Assembly: GCA_963701715.1 (NCBI GenBank) | Contig: CAVPAX010000008.1 | Coordinates: 11,336 to 75,335, forward strand | Direction of reading: 5' to 3' | Origin: Methylotenera_A sp963701715 | Lineage (GTDB): Bacteria; Pseudomonadota; Gammaproteobacteria; Burkholderiales; Methylophilaceae | Length of the DNA stretch: 64,000 nucleotides | Shown: piece after piece, positions 25,895 to 34,802 of the stretch | How the letters are laid out: every line of letters starts with the position of its first letter | Position numbering within the stretch: the first letter of the stretch is position 1 | Translations under genes and position numbers: made by a program | Notes under the pieces: model-generated | The model's database searches: none | Told to the model about the DNA's origin: nothing | What the model saw: the letters and a program-made list of their open reading frames with translations, nothing else

Positions 25895-26923
25895 ATGAAG
25901 CTAGATTTTGACTTATTCTATATAAAATCATTACTGTTGCTAGCCAGCTTAGTTGCTTGCACTAGCACCATGGCGAATGATAATGAAATCTCGGTGAACA
26001 CTCAGGAAGATATCGAAAATTCTGGTTCGTTACCCACTGGATCTGCTGTCGCCAGGCAAGATATAAAAGGGTCACTCAAAAATCCTAATGCCTTACTGGT
26101 GGCAATGGCGTTCAAGTTCAAAAATACCGAGGGCACTCCTCGCGATTATGCAGAGGTGGCAGCAAATTATTGTCGTGCAGCAAAACTTGGCGATGCTGAT
26201 GCTCAATATGCACTAGGCTGGATGTACGCAAATGGGCGGGGCGTTCCTGTAGACGAAAAAATCGCTGCACAGCTATTTACCATGGCTGCAGAACAAGGAC
26301 ATACCCTTGCGCAAGAATCACTTGCTAAGATTTCTAATGTCCCTTCACAGCCCCCCTTGCTCGCATGCCTTATACCAGACCCACCCGCATCTGTCGTGAG
26401 CGGGTCTGCCATAGAGACAGCTCAAAGTGAACGAAAAGCCATTTCAGACAAAACAGCAGCGCTGTTCTATTCACAAGATCGCATTCTTAAACTAGTAAAC
26501 AAACTTGCACCACGCTACGAAATAGATGCCAATCTGGCGATGGCATTCATCGCCGTGGAGTCAGGGTTTAATGTGCAAGCAACTTCACCAAAAAATGCAC
26601 AAGGTTTGATGCAACTCATTCCAGAAACGGCCAAACGTTTTGGTGTAAAAGACGCTTATAAAGCAGAGGATAACATCAAGGGAGGGCTGGCCTACCTGCG
26701 GTGGTTGTTGGCTTATTTTAAAGGCGACGTACAGCTAGTGGCGGCCGCCTATAACGCTGGCGAACGTGCAGTTGAGAAATATAAAGGGATACCACCATAC
26801 GCAGAAACGCAATTGTACGTAAAGAAAATTGCAAGCCTTTACAACAATACAACCCATCCTTATCAAGTTAATTTGGTAAAAACTTCACCTATCCTGTACC
26901 TGCCAAATAAAAGAGCAATGTAA
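25895..26923 (+). CDS. Lytic transglycosylase with Sel1-like repeats
   Basis: This is a 342-residue exported protein. The hydrophobic N-terminus (SLLLLASLVACTSTMAN) can be read as a lipoprotein signal with the lipobox LVAC or a Sec signal ending at MAN. Residues ~75-150 contain Sel1-type repeats (GDADAQYALGWMYANGRGVPVDEKIAAQLFTMAAEQG). Residues ~205-320 form an SLT goose-lysozyme-like domain with the catalytic Glu in AVESGFN, then AQGLMQLIPETAKRFG, GGLAYLRWLL and AAYNAGERAVEKYKGIPPY motifs. It probably cleaves peptidoglycan glycan strands in the periplasm. The ATG start lacks a strong ribosome binding site. It is a single gene convergent with tyrS. Confidence 0.88.
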   Translation: MKLDFDLFYIKSLLLLASLVACTSTMANDNEISVNTQEDIENSGSLPTGSAVARQDIKGSLKNPNALLVAMAFKFKNTEGTPRDYAEVAANYCRAAKLGDADAQYALGWMYANGRGVPVDEKIAAQLFTMAAEQGHTLAQESLAKISNVPSQPPLLACLIPDPPASVVSGSAIETAQSERKAISDKTAALFYSQDRILKLVNKLAPRYEIDANLAMAFIAVESGFNVQATSPKNAQGLMQLIPETAKRFGVKDAYKAEDNIKGGLAYLRWLLAYFKGDVQLVAAAYNAGERAVEKYKGIPPYAETQLYVKKIASLYNNTTHPYQVNLVKTSPILYLPNKRAM

Positions 26924-26955
26924 AAAACTTGATTGTTTGTTACATAAGCTGACTT

Positions 26956-28167
26956 TTAAAGAATGGTGATTTTTGCAAACTTACGCTTGCCTACCTGCGC
27001 AACCACTGTCACATCTTTATTCAGTTGCAAGTTCTTATCACTTACTTTTTCACTATCAAGCTTAACGCCACCTTGCTCTATTGCTCGATATGCTTCTGAA
27101 GTGCTTTCTACCAAGCCGGCAAGTTTGAGTAACTGAGCGATGCCGATAGCTTTGCTATCAATAGTTACATTAACTTCAGGCACTTCATCCGGGATGCCTC
27201 CTTTAGCGCGTGTTTGGAAATCATTCAAGGCTTTTTCGGCATCTTGCTGGCTGTGAAAACGCGCAACTATCTCTTGCGCAAAACGCACTTTGATATTACG
27301 CGGATTTTCTCCTGCGACTACATCAGCTTTCCATTTGGCGATAGTTTCCATTGATTCAAACGATAGTAACTCGATATATCGCCACATTAAATCATCAGAA
27401 ATTGACATAATTTTTGCGAAAATAATTTCGGGCGATTCGTTAATTCCAATATAGTTGTTGAGCGATTTCGACATCTTATTGACACCATCCAAACCCTCTA
27501 ACAATGGCATGGTAAGCACACATTGCTGAGACTGGCCAGCTTGTTTTTGCAGCTCCCGGCCCATCAGCAAATTGAACTTCTGGTCAGTACCTCCCAACTC
27601 GACATCGGCTTTCAGCACAACGGAATCGTAACCCTGTAATAAAGGATACATAAACTCGTGTATCGCAATAGGCTGATTGCTCTTGAAGCGTTTAGTAAAA
27701 TCATCGCGCTCTAGCATGCGCGCCACTGTATAACTTGCAGCAAGCTTAAGCATGCCGGCGGCACCTAAATCGTTAAGCCAGGTTGAATTGAATACAATTT
27801 CCGTTTTATTCTTATCCAAGATTTTAAACACCTGGCTTGCATAAGATTTTGCGTTTTCGGCTACTTGTTCTTTGGTTAATGGCGGGCGTGTCACGCTTTT
27901 TCCAGTCGGGTCGCCAATCATGCCGGTAAAATCACCAATCAAAAATAAAACGTGATGACCTAAATCCTGAAAGTGACGTAATTTATTGATTAATACAGTA
28001 TGCCCAAGATGCAGATCCGGCGCGGTAGGGTCAAAGCCTGCCTTGACGCGCAAAGGTGTTTCTTTTTTTAATTTCTCGATAAGCTCTTGCTCGATTAGCA
28101 ATTCCTCGGCGCCACGTTTAATAATCGCCAATGCCTGATTAATGTCTGTTTTCACAGTCTCTTCCAA
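26956..28167 (-). CDS. tyrS: Tyrosyl-tRNA synthetase
   Basis: A 403-residue class I aminoacyl-tRNA synthetase charges tRNA-Tyr. The HIGH motif is HLGH within PTAPDLHLGHTVLI, and the KMSKS motif is intact in GVNKMSKSLNNYIG. A C-terminal S4 RNA-binding region (IEQGGVKLDSEKVSD) ends the protein. The MIGDPTGKSVTRPPL block and overall length match the TyrZ-type enzyme found in many betaproteobacteria. It is divergent from anmK. Confidence 0.97.
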   Translation of the reverse strand: MEETVKTDINQALAIIKRGAEELLIEQELIEKLKKETPLRVKAGFDPTAPDLHLGHTVLINKLRHFQDLGHHVLFLIGDFTGMIGDPTGKSVTRPPLTKEQVAENAKSYASQVFKILDKNKTEIVFNSTWLNDLGAAGMLKLAASYTVARMLERDDFTKRFKSNQPIAIHEFMYPLLQGYDSVVLKADVELGGTDQKFNLLMGRELQKQAGQSQQCVLTMPLLEGLDGVNKMSKSLNNYIGINESPEIIFAKIMSISDDLMWRYIELLSFESMETIAKWKADVVAGENPRNIKVRFAQEIVARFHSQQDAEKALNDFQTRAKGGIPDEVPEVNVTIDSKAIGIAQLLKLAGLVESTSEAYRAIEQGGVKLDSEKVSDKNLQLNKDVTVVAQVGKRKFAKITIL

Positions 28168-28383
28168 TAAAATTAGTCTTATGATTTTATAATTCAGTTA
28201 CTTTTTGTTACGTTAACTTTTCTGTTAACATGCTTTTATATTCAAGCATGTGGACGATTTTGGTCATTTTTATGCTGCAACTTGTACACAAACGAGATAA
28301 AAAGCCTAAGTTTTCTATTTTAACGCAAAACCTCAGTCAGGTTGTGGCGCAAAAATATCCTCTTTAAGAAAAACACTTAAATC

Positions 28384-29472
28384 ATGCAATTATTCATTGG
28401 CATTATGTCTGGCACCAGCCTGGATGGGGTTGATGTTGCTTTATGCGCGCTTGAACCTATCGGCTGTCAGGTGATCGCTAAGCATTTCATACCCTATCCG
28501 GAGGCGCTTAAGCTGGAATTATTGACCCTGCACAAACCCAGTAATAATGAGCTGGAAACCGCAATAGTTATGGGCAACAAACTAGCTGAGATGTATGCAA
28601 AAGCTGTCAATGCGCTACTGGCTACTGCTGATAAAGATGCACATGAAATTACAGCCATCGGCTGTCATGGCCAAACCATCCGGCACAGACCTGAACTTGG
28701 GTTTACGCTGCAAATCGGTAACGCCGCATTATTGGCTGAACTCACCAATATCACGGTGATTTCAGATTTCAGAAGCCGCGATATTGCTGCAGGCGGCCAA
28801 GGCGCACCACTCGTGCCTGCATTTCATAAAGCTATATTTGGTAGCAACCAAATGAATCGCGCTTTAATCAACATCGGTGGCATTGCTAATATTACTTACT
28901 TAGCTAAAAATGGCGATGTTCTGGGCTTTGATTCCGGGCCAGGCAATATGCTTTTAGATGCTTGGGCAAAGCTGCGTTTGGGTAAAGCGTATGATGAAAA
29001 TGGCGCATGGGCTTCTACCGGTGTAGTTCTAGATAGCTTGTTATTTAATATGCTTGCAGAGCCTTATTTTGCCTTGCCACCACCCAAAAGTACCGGCCGC
29101 GATTTATTTAACGATGATTGGCTAAAGCAGCATTTGCTCTATCCGCATTTACGCCCGCAGGATGTCGCACGCACGCTAGTAGAATTGACCGCGCGCAGCA
29201 TACATGATGCAATTAAAAAATGTGGTGATGTTGACGAAGTCTATTTATGCGGCGGCGGTGCACATAACGCACTACTGAAAAACAGCTTGCAGACATTATT
29301 GGGTGAAACAAAAGTATTATTAACCGATGACTTGGGTGTGGGTGTTGACTGGGTAGAAGCGGTGGCTTTTGCCTGGCTGGCAAAACAAACGCTGGAAAAT
29401 AAACCCGGCAATCTGCCAGAAGTCACTGGGGCAAAAGGGTCGCGCGTTTTAGGCGCAATTTATCCAGCTTAA
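28384..29472 (+). CDS. anmK: Anhydro-N-acetylmuramic acid kinase
   Basis: AnmK (362 residues) phosphorylates and opens 1,6-anhydro-MurNAc during cell-wall recycling, giving MurNAc-6-phosphate. The N-terminus FIGIMSGTSLDGVDVALC carries the sugar-kinase phosphate 1 motif. GCHGQTIRHRP, FDSGPGNMLLDAW and LCGGGAHNALL are further family signatures. The length is normal. It starts about 216 bases after the divergent tyrS start; a 31-codon ORF in the gap (28272-28367) is of unknown meaning. Confidence 0.96.
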   Translation: MQLFIGIMSGTSLDGVDVALCALEPIGCQVIAKHFIPYPEALKLELLTLHKPSNNELETAIVMGNKLAEMYAKAVNALLATADKDAHEITAIGCHGQTIRHRPELGFTLQIGNAALLAELTNITVISDFRSRDIAAGGQGAPLVPAFHKAIFGSNQMNRALINIGGIANITYLAKNGDVLGFDSGPGNMLLDAWAKLRLGKAYDENGAWASTGVVLDSLLFNMLAEPYFALPPPKSTGRDLFNDDWLKQHLLYPHLRPQDVARTLVELTARSIHDAIKKCGDVDEVYLCGGGAHNALLKNSLQTLLGETKVLLTDDLGVGVDWVEAVAFAWLAKQTLENKPGNLPEVTGAKGSRVLGAIYPA

Positions 29473-29593
29473 ATGCTCTTTCTTGAACCCATGCACCAAG
29501 GTGCGCACTCGTTTTGTGCAATAAAAATTAACTAAATTTTAAAGTCTTATATCTTTGCATTGTGTTACATAACATTTCACTAATTCATTGCGT

Positions 29594-29599
29594 ATAATC
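29594..29599 (+). promoter_or_regulatory. Putative -10 element of gltA
   Basis: A perfect TATAAT in the context TTGCGTATAATCTCT lies ~30 bases before the gltA start. The same GCGTATAATCT context stands before the Mce operon. No strong -35 box was seen. Confidence 0.5.
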
Positions 29600-29628
29600 T
29601 CTCTATAAACGTTAATAAAGAATTAGTT

Positions 29629-30930
29629 ATGTCAACAAAACCTACCAAAGCTACTATTACTTTTGACAATGGCGCACAACCTATCGAGTTGCCGGTACTT
29701 TCAGGCACATTGGGCAATGACGTCATCGATATCCGCACGCTAGGCAAGCATGACGTATTTACTTACGATCCCGGCTTTATGTCCACCGCCTCGTGCAGCT
29801 CGCATATTACCTTTATTGATGGTGAAAAAGGCCTGCTTTATTACCGCGGTTATCCTATCGAGCAACTTGCTGAGCACTGTGATTTTTTAGAAGTCTCTTA
29901 TTTGTTAATGCATGGCGAACTACCAACCGCCACGCAAAAAGATGGGTTCACCAAAACCATCAGCAGCCATACCATGCTGCACGATCAGCTCAATAATATT
30001 TTCCGCGGTTTCAGGCGCGACGCGCACCCCATGGCTGTCATGATTGGCGTTGTGGGCTCCATGTCCGCTTTCTATTTCGATGCGATGGATGTGTACAACC
30101 CGCAGCACCGCTTAATTTCGGCTTATCGCTTGCTGGCAAAAGTGCCCACCATAGCGGCTTGGAGCTATAAGTACAATTCTGGTCAGCCGTTCATGTACCC
30201 CAAAAACAACCTGAATTATGCTGAAAACTTCATGCACATGATGTTTGCCACGCCGTGCGAGGAATACACGCCAAACCCGGTGCTGGCCAAAGCGTTCGAG
30301 AAAATCCTCATTCTGCACGCAGACCATGAGCAGAATGCCTCAACCAGTACCGTGCGCCTGGTCGGCTCCAGCGGGGCCAACCCATTCGCCAGCGTAGCGG
30401 CGGGCATCGCATCGCTTTGGGGCCCGGCACACGGTGGCGCCAATGAAGCCACGCTCCAGATGCTGGAAGAAATCGGCGATGTTTCTCGCATTGGCGAATT
30501 TATTAAACGCGCGAAAGATAAAACCGACAGTTTCCGCCTGATGGGCTTTGGGCATCGTGTTTACAGAAACATGGACCCGCGCGCCGCCATTATGCGTAAA
30601 ACCTGCCATGAAGTACTGAACGAGCTTGGCCTGCAGGATGACCCTATGTTTAAGCTGGCAATGGAACTGGAAAAAATCGCACTGGAAGACGAATATTTTG
30701 TCAGCCGTAAACTGTACCCGAATGTCGACTTTTACAGCGGCATCGTCATGCGCGCCATGGGCATTCCAAATTCAATGTTCACCGCCATCTTCGCGCTTGC
30801 CCGCACCGCAGGCTGGATAGCGCAATGGAGCGAGATGAACGCCGACACTGAACACAAAATCGGCCGCCCAAGACAGCTCTATACTGGTGAAACCAGACGC
30901 GAGTTTGTGCCGATTGGGAAGCGGAAGTAA
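29629..30930 (+). CDS. gltA: Citrate synthase, type II
   Basis: A 433-residue hexameric-type citrate synthase condenses oxaloacetate and acetyl-CoA. Active-site motifs are visible: GPAHGGANEA with the first catalytic His, FGHRVYRNMDPRA with the second, and NVDFYSGIVMRAMGIP with the catalytic Asp. The N-terminal domain (TYDPGFMSTASCSSHITFIDG) is typical of the type II enzyme. It is monocistronic. The downstream half looks GC-richer than the first third and the neighbouring genes. Confidence 0.97.
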   Translation: MSTKPTKATITFDNGAQPIELPVLSGTLGNDVIDIRTLGKHDVFTYDPGFMSTASCSSHITFIDGEKGLLYYRGYPIEQLAEHCDFLEVSYLLMHGELPTATQKDGFTKTISSHTMLHDQLNNIFRGFRRDAHPMAVMIGVVGSMSAFYFDAMDVYNPQHRLISAYRLLAKVPTIAAWSYKYNSGQPFMYPKNNLNYAENFMHMMFATPCEEYTPNPVLAKAFEKILILHADHEQNASTSTVRLVGSSGANPFASVAAGIASLWGPAHGGANEATLQMLEEIGDVSRIGEFIKRAKDKTDSFRLMGFGHRVYRNMDPRAAIMRKTCHEVLNELGLQDDPMFKLAMELEKIALEDEYFVSRKLYPNVDFYSGIVMRAMGIPNSMFTAIFALARTAGWIAQWSEMNADTEHKIGRPRQLYTGETRREFVPIGKRK

Positions 30931-30966
30931 ATATTTTTAGATTACTTTAGCTTAGGTGTTATAAAA

Positions 30967-31638
30967 ATGCACTCTGGACAATTCAAGCTAACCCGCGTTC
31001 GTGGCACCCCTGTGACCGATGCACAACTTATTGAATATCTTAAGCGGGTTGCCTCACTAATGGGCCGTGACACTGTCAGTCAGCCACAGTACACGTTACA
31101 CGGCAGTTATGATATGAGAAACTTGTCGCGTCGCTTTGGGGGTTGGAACTCGGCACTCATGGCTGCAGACCTTGCCTCCTTACCATATCAAAACGAGTAC
31201 ACGGACGAACATCTATTCACTAACATTCTTATTATATGGCAATATCTAGGACGCCAACCTCGGCGCGCTGAGTTAGCATTCTCACCCTCAGAAATTTCTC
31301 AATCGCCATATAATCGAAGGTTTGGGTCTTGGACAAAAGCGCTAGAGGCTTTCGTCGAATGGGCAAACACTACTGAAACATCCACTGCTCAGCCAACAAC
31401 TGCACCTAGCGATGCTAGGCGCCGCACTTCACGTGACCCATCACTTAGACTTCGATTTAAGGTTTTACTTCGTGATAGGTTCACGTGCACTGGTTGTGGC
31501 AGAAGCCCTGCGACATCATCTGGAATAGTGCTTCACATTGACCACATTAAGCCTTGGAGTAAGGGAGGAGAAACCGTGTTTGAAAATCTCAAAACGTTGT
31601 GTTCTCACTGTAACATCGGCAAAAGCAATATATTGTAA
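30967..31638 (+). CDS. HNH endonuclease with two associated repeats
   Basis: This 223-residue protein starts with two homing-endonuclease-associated repeats: about residues 20-70 (VASLMGRDTVSQPQYTLHG ending FGGWNSALMAADL) and 82-132 (WQYLGRQPRRAELAFSPSE ending FGSWTKALEAFVEW). An HNH domain fills 150-223: CTGCGRSP, the catalytic HIDHIKPWSKGG and the second zinc pair CSHCNIGKSN. It is probably a DNA nuclease; the repeats are thought to help DNA binding in related proteins. It lies in the same direction after gltA without a partner methylase or toxin gene. It is an accessory gene by appearance, possibly acquired. Confidence 0.87.
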   Translation: MHSGQFKLTRVRGTPVTDAQLIEYLKRVASLMGRDTVSQPQYTLHGSYDMRNLSRRFGGWNSALMAADLASLPYQNEYTDEHLFTNILIIWQYLGRQPRRAELAFSPSEISQSPYNRRFGSWTKALEAFVEWANTTETSTAQPTTAPSDARRRTSRDPSLRLRFKVLLRDRFTCTGCGRSPATSSGIVLHIDHIKPWSKGGETVFENLKTLCSHCNIGKSNIL

Positions 31639-31716
31639 TATTCCATGTTAGTAGCTCGCGACAGAAAAATAATACCCTACAACCCGCATGGATATTGCCT
31701 CTCAGAGCATCTATAT

Positions 31717-32349
31717 TTAGCCTGCAAAGCCCAATTGTTTTAAAGATTCGATCATTTTTTTGCCCACTTCGGCATAGCCTTGCGCATTCGGGTGTATCTG
31801 GTCTGCTTTTAAATTTCGCTCCGAAAGCACGTCTGAAAACACATCGGCTATCAGCGGTGTTGCAGTTTCTTTGGCAAGTTTTTCATACAGCGGATGATCG
31901 GACAGATTGCCCACCGCAGCCCTTAATGCACTTATTTCTGGAATTGCCACCAGAATGGTCTTAACGCCTTGCGCCTTGGCGAGCGACAAAATGTTTTTAA
32001 GGTTACCCACAACCTCGCTTTGCGGCGCCTGATGCAGAAAATCGTTGCCGCCGAGCTCCACAATAAGCAATTTCGGCTGGTGCTGCTCCAGCAAACTCGG
32101 CAGCCGCTCTAAGCCGCCCGCAGTGGTATCGCCCGGAATGCCTGCGTTAATAATGTTCCAGCCCGTGCCTTTAGCAAGCAAGGTTGGGTAATCTTCGCCT
32201 GTATTTGCGCCATTATTTGCTCCGGTCCCATAGCTTAAACTATCGCCCAGAATAACTACCGTGGCGCCTTTAGGGATTGGCGGATATTTTTCGCCCTGGC
32301 TGCAGCCAGCCAGTATTAGAACAAACAGCAAATAGACAAGTTTTTTCAT
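31717..32349 (-). CDS. GDSL-type esterase/lysophospholipase (TesA-like lipoprotein)
   Basis: A 210-residue SGNH hydrolase has a lipoprotein signal (VYLLFVLILAGCSQ, lipobox LAGC). The four SGNH blocks are visible: VILGDSLSYG (Ser), NAGIPGDTTAGGL (Gly), VELGGNDFL (Asn) and DQIHPNAQGYAEVG (Asp/His). It probably hydrolyses acyl esters in the periplasm. ATG 32349 gives the signal peptide; the ORF could start 12 codons upstream, but that would overlap the erpA terminator. It is homologous to arylesterase/TesA proteins of other betaproteobacteria. Confidence 0.9.
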   Translation of the reverse strand: MKKLVYLLFVLILAGCSQGEKYPPIPKGATVVILGDSLSYGTGANNGANTGEDYPTLLAKGTGWNIINAGIPGDTTAGGLERLPSLLEQHQPKLLIVELGGNDFLHQAPQSEVVGNLKNILSLAKAQGVKTILVAIPEISALRAAVGNLSDHPLYEKLAKETATPLIADVFSDVLSERNLKADQIHPNAQGYAEVGKKMIESLKQLGFAG

Positions 32350-32375
32350 TACCTGAACCTTATTAAAAACCAAAC

Positions 32376-32403
32376 AAAAAGCCAAGCGGATGCTTGGCTT
32401 TTT
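32376..32403. terminator. Bidirectional-type terminator after erpA
   Basis: A perfect 12-bp stem AAAAAGCCAAGC/GCTTGGCTTTTT with loop GGAT lies 30 bases after the erpA stop. The A and T tracts make it symmetric. Confidence 0.88.
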
Positions 32404-32432
32404 AAATTACTCAGCAAGTTAAGCTGAGAATC

Positions 32433-32798
32433 CTAAACAGAGAAAGAGCTACCGCAACCGCATGTAGATTGCGCATTCGGGTTGCGAATCACAAATTGCG
32501 AGCCTTGCAGGCTATCTGTGTAATCAATCTCTGCGCCCATCAAATATTGCAGGCTCATCGGGTCAATCAGCAAGGTCACGGTATCTTTCATTACTTGTGT
32601 GTCGTCTTCGTTTACTTCTTCTTCAAACGTAAAGCCGTACTGAAAACCAGAACAGCCGCCGCCGCTGACAAACACGCGCAGTTTAAGGTCTGGTGTACCT
32701 TCCTCTTCAATCAGTTCTTTCACTTTTTTTGCTGCATTTTCAGTAAACACCAAAGGGCTTGGCATTTCTACTTCTGCTACATCCGCTACTGTATTCAT
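32433..32798 (-). CDS. erpA: Iron-sulfur cluster insertion protein ErpA
   Basis: A 121-residue A-type carrier delivers Fe-S clusters to apoproteins. The three conserved cysteines are present: one in SGGGCSGFQYGF and two in the C-terminal STCGCGSSFSV. The central LLIDPMSLQYLMGAEIDY segment is standard. AAAGGAG precedes the ATG. It belongs to a minus-strand group with bactofilin, a coiled-coil protein and argC. Confidence 0.96.
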   Translation of the reverse strand: MNTVADVAEVEMPSPLVFTENAAKKVKELIEEEGTPDLKLRVFVSGGGCSGFQYGFTFEEEVNEDDTQVMKDTVTLLIDPMSLQYLMGAEIDYTDSLQGSQFVIRNPNAQSTCGCGSSFSV

Positions 32799-32860
32799 TT
32801 TTGCTCCTTTAAACCTTTATCGAAAGACCATTCATTTGGCCAATTGTTCAATCTAAAAAT

Positions 32861-33244
32861 TTATTCTGTCTCTTCAGGCACATTATCGCCCATGTAAACA
32901 AGCTTTCCTTCAATCACCGCGCCGGTGTGCATTTCGAGCGATTTGTAATATAAATCACCCGTGATGCGCGCCTTGGTTTGCAGCTCGATAAAATGGCTTG
33001 ACCTTACCGTACCAATCACCTTGCCATTGAGCACGATTTTTGCCGCTGTTACTGCGCCTTCCACACTGCCATGCTCACTGATAATCAAGGTGCTGGGTGT
33101 GCCGTTCTGCTCTGTTACATTACCGCGAATCGCGCCATCGACACGCAAACCGCCACTAAAATGCAAATCGCCCTCGATACGTGTATCTGCACCCACTAGG
33201 GTATCGATGCGGTTGTCTATTCTGTTTGCTTTTTTAAAAAACAT
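32861..33244 (-). CDS. Bactofilin (polymer-forming cytoskeletal protein)
   Basis: This 127-residue protein has the bactofilin/DUF583 beta-helix domain across its middle, with repeating hydrophobic-Gly patterns: TRIEGDLHFSGGLRVDGAIRG, EGAVTAAKIVLNGKVIGTV and ARITGDLYYKSLEMHTGAVIEG. Bactofilins self-assemble into filaments at the inner membrane and influence cell shape, stalk formation or chromosome organisation. Short charged tails flank the core, as is normal. It is 46 bases downstream of the coiled-coil membrane protein gene, suggesting that the two are expressed together. Confidence 0.92.
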   Translation of the reverse strand: MFFKKANRIDNRIDTLVGADTRIEGDLHFSGGLRVDGAIRGNVTEQNGTPSTLIISEHGSVEGAVTAAKIVLNGKVIGTVRSSHFIELQTKARITGDLYYKSLEMHTGAVIEGKLVYMGDNVPEETE

Positions 33245-33289
33245 CTACTTTCCTAACCTGGTTTTAGCCAAAATAATTAGCTAAACATA

Positions 33290-33655
33290 TTATTTGGCTC
33301 TTTTACCGCTCACCATATTTTTATAGAAGAACAAGTCTTCTTTAATCTTAATGTTCTCATCTTGAACGCTTGCAAGCTCTTTGGCAAGGGTATTATTCGT
33401 TGCAAGCTCTACTTGCAGCTCGCGCTGTGCTCCTACTAATTTGGCTTGTAAATCTTTATTTTCAAGTGTTGTTTGCTGCAATTTCTCACGAATGTTTTCG
33501 TCGTCGCGCAACATCCAATAAGCTATTGCAAAACCCAGCACTACAAACAAAATAGCTAAAATGAGCTGAAAATACCAAGGGCGCTGTGAGCGCACAGCTA
33601 CCTGCTTTGCGGTGAGCCCAAAATGGCGGCGAATATTGCGGCGAACTGGCTTCAT
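33290..33655 (-). CDS. Membrane-anchored coiled-coil protein (DUF6776-like, short form)
   Basis: This 121-residue protein has a basic N-terminus (KPVRRNIRRHFGLTAKQVAVRSQRPW), one membrane helix at about 30-50 (LILAILFVVLGFAIAYWML) and a coiled coil to the end. It resembles the N-terminal part of the DUF6776 family, whose members I recall as roughly twice as long; the missing C-terminal domain makes this a short form or a truncated gene. It stands between argC and the bactofilin gene, so a role with bactofilin at the membrane is possible but unproven. Confidence 0.7.
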   Translation of the reverse strand: MKPVRRNIRRHFGLTAKQVAVRSQRPWYFQLILAILFVVLGFAIAYWMLRDDENIREKLQQTTLENKDLQAKLVGAQRELQVELATNNTLAKELASVQDENIKIKEDLFFYKNMVSGKRAK

Positions 33656-33670
33656 TTAAACAAGCTCAAT

Positions 33671-34723
33671 TTATGGAAGCAATGGAACAACTTCCAAACC
33701 CGTGGTTTCATCAAAGCCAAACATAATATTCATATTTTGCACCGCCTGCCCAGCTGCACCTTTCACTAAATTATCCTGCACTACCAACAGTGTCAAATAG
33801 CCGGTATCTGCTTGTTTATGCAGGGCAATCCGCAGATTATTGGAACCACGTACCGAGCGCGTTTCCGGCAGGCTGCCAGGCGGTAAGACATCAACAAAGC
33901 GCTCTTGTTCATATCTTTCTTCATATAGCGCCTGCAAATCCGTACTATTACCTTTTGCGGTCAGTTTCACATAAATGGTCGAAAGCATGCCCCGTATCAT
34001 AGGGATTAGATGCGGCACAAAAATCAAGTCGAGCTTGCCGCCTGCCAACTGTGTGAGCTGTGCGTGAATTTCCGGATGGTGCCTGTGACCCGCCACGCCA
34101 TAAGCTTTCATATTATCACTCGCTTCGGCAAATAAAGTACCAACTTCGGCTTTTCTGCCCGCTCCGGATACACCAGATTTACTATCTGCCATAATCGGCG
34201 CGGAGAAATCAATCAAGCCTTGCTCTAACAATGGGGCGAGGCCAAGAATAACCGTGGTGGGATAACAGCCTGGATTGCCGATAACTTGGGCTGTTTTGAT
34301 TTTTTGCCGATACAGTTCCGGAATGCCATACACCGCATTCTTGAGAATATCGGGACAGCCGTGTGGCATTTTGTACCATTTTTCAAACACAGCCGTATCC
34401 TGCAGCCGAAAATCTGCAGCCAAATCGATAAGCTTCACATCGGCCTTTAGCAAAGCCTCTGCCTGACTCATCGCCACACCATGCGGTGTTGCAAAGAACA
34501 CCACATCACAGGCATCTAAATTAGCGCTTGCAGGATCAGTGAAAATTAAATCAACATAACCACGCAAGTTTGGAAACATGTCCGCCACTGGCATACCGGC
34601 CTCGCCACGTGAAGTAATCGAAGTAAGCTCTACATGCGGATGTATAGCCAACAGACGCAACAGCTCGACACCTGTATACCCAGTGCCGCCAACAATACCA
34701 ACTTTTATTTTTTTATTTGTCAT
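33671..34723 (-). CDS. argC: N-acetyl-gamma-glutamyl-phosphate reductase
   Basis: ArgC (350 residues) catalyses the NADPH-dependent third step of arginine synthesis. The nucleotide-binding start KVGIVGGTGYTGVELLRLL, the active site GNPGCYPT with the catalytic Cys, SGVSGAGRK and the HRHHPEI segment are all present. ATG 34723 is preferred because AGG precedes it and homologues begin near KVGIVG; an in-frame ATG lies four codons upstream. The gene follows rpsI after a terminator. Confidence 0.96.
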   Translation of the reverse strand: MTNKKIKVGIVGGTGYTGVELLRLLAIHPHVELTSITSRGEAGMPVADMFPNLRGYVDLIFTDPASANLDACDVVFFATPHGVAMSQAEALLKADVKLIDLAADFRLQDTAVFEKWYKMPHGCPDILKNAVYGIPELYRQKIKTAQVIGNPGCYPTTVILGLAPLLEQGLIDFSAPIMADSKSGVSGAGRKAEVGTLFAEASDNMKAYGVAGHRHHPEIHAQLTQLAGGKLDLIFVPHLIPMIRGMLSTIYVKLTAKGNSTDLQALYEERYEQERFVDVLPPGSLPETRSVRGSNNLRIALHKQADTGYLTLLVVQDNLVKGAAGQAVQNMNIMFGFDETTGLEVVPLLP

Positions 34724-34756
34724 AAGCCTAATCATAACAAAGTTAATACATTAAAT

Positions 34757-34784
34757 AAAAAAGGCCGCAATCGCGACCTTTTTT
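34757..34784 (-). terminator. Terminator after rpsI
   Basis: AAAAAAGG and CCTTTTTT pair, with an inner CGC/GCG and one mismatch, followed by T residues on the minus strand. It lies 20 bases after the rpsI stop. Confidence 0.8.
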
Positions 34785-34802
34785 ATTGCTAGACGCTTTA
34801 AA

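Noticed and set aside
28272..28367. 31-codon ORF between tyrS and anmK
   Set aside because: It is basic and short with no clear ribosome binding site. It could be a remnant of a larger gene, but nothing supports a specific identity.
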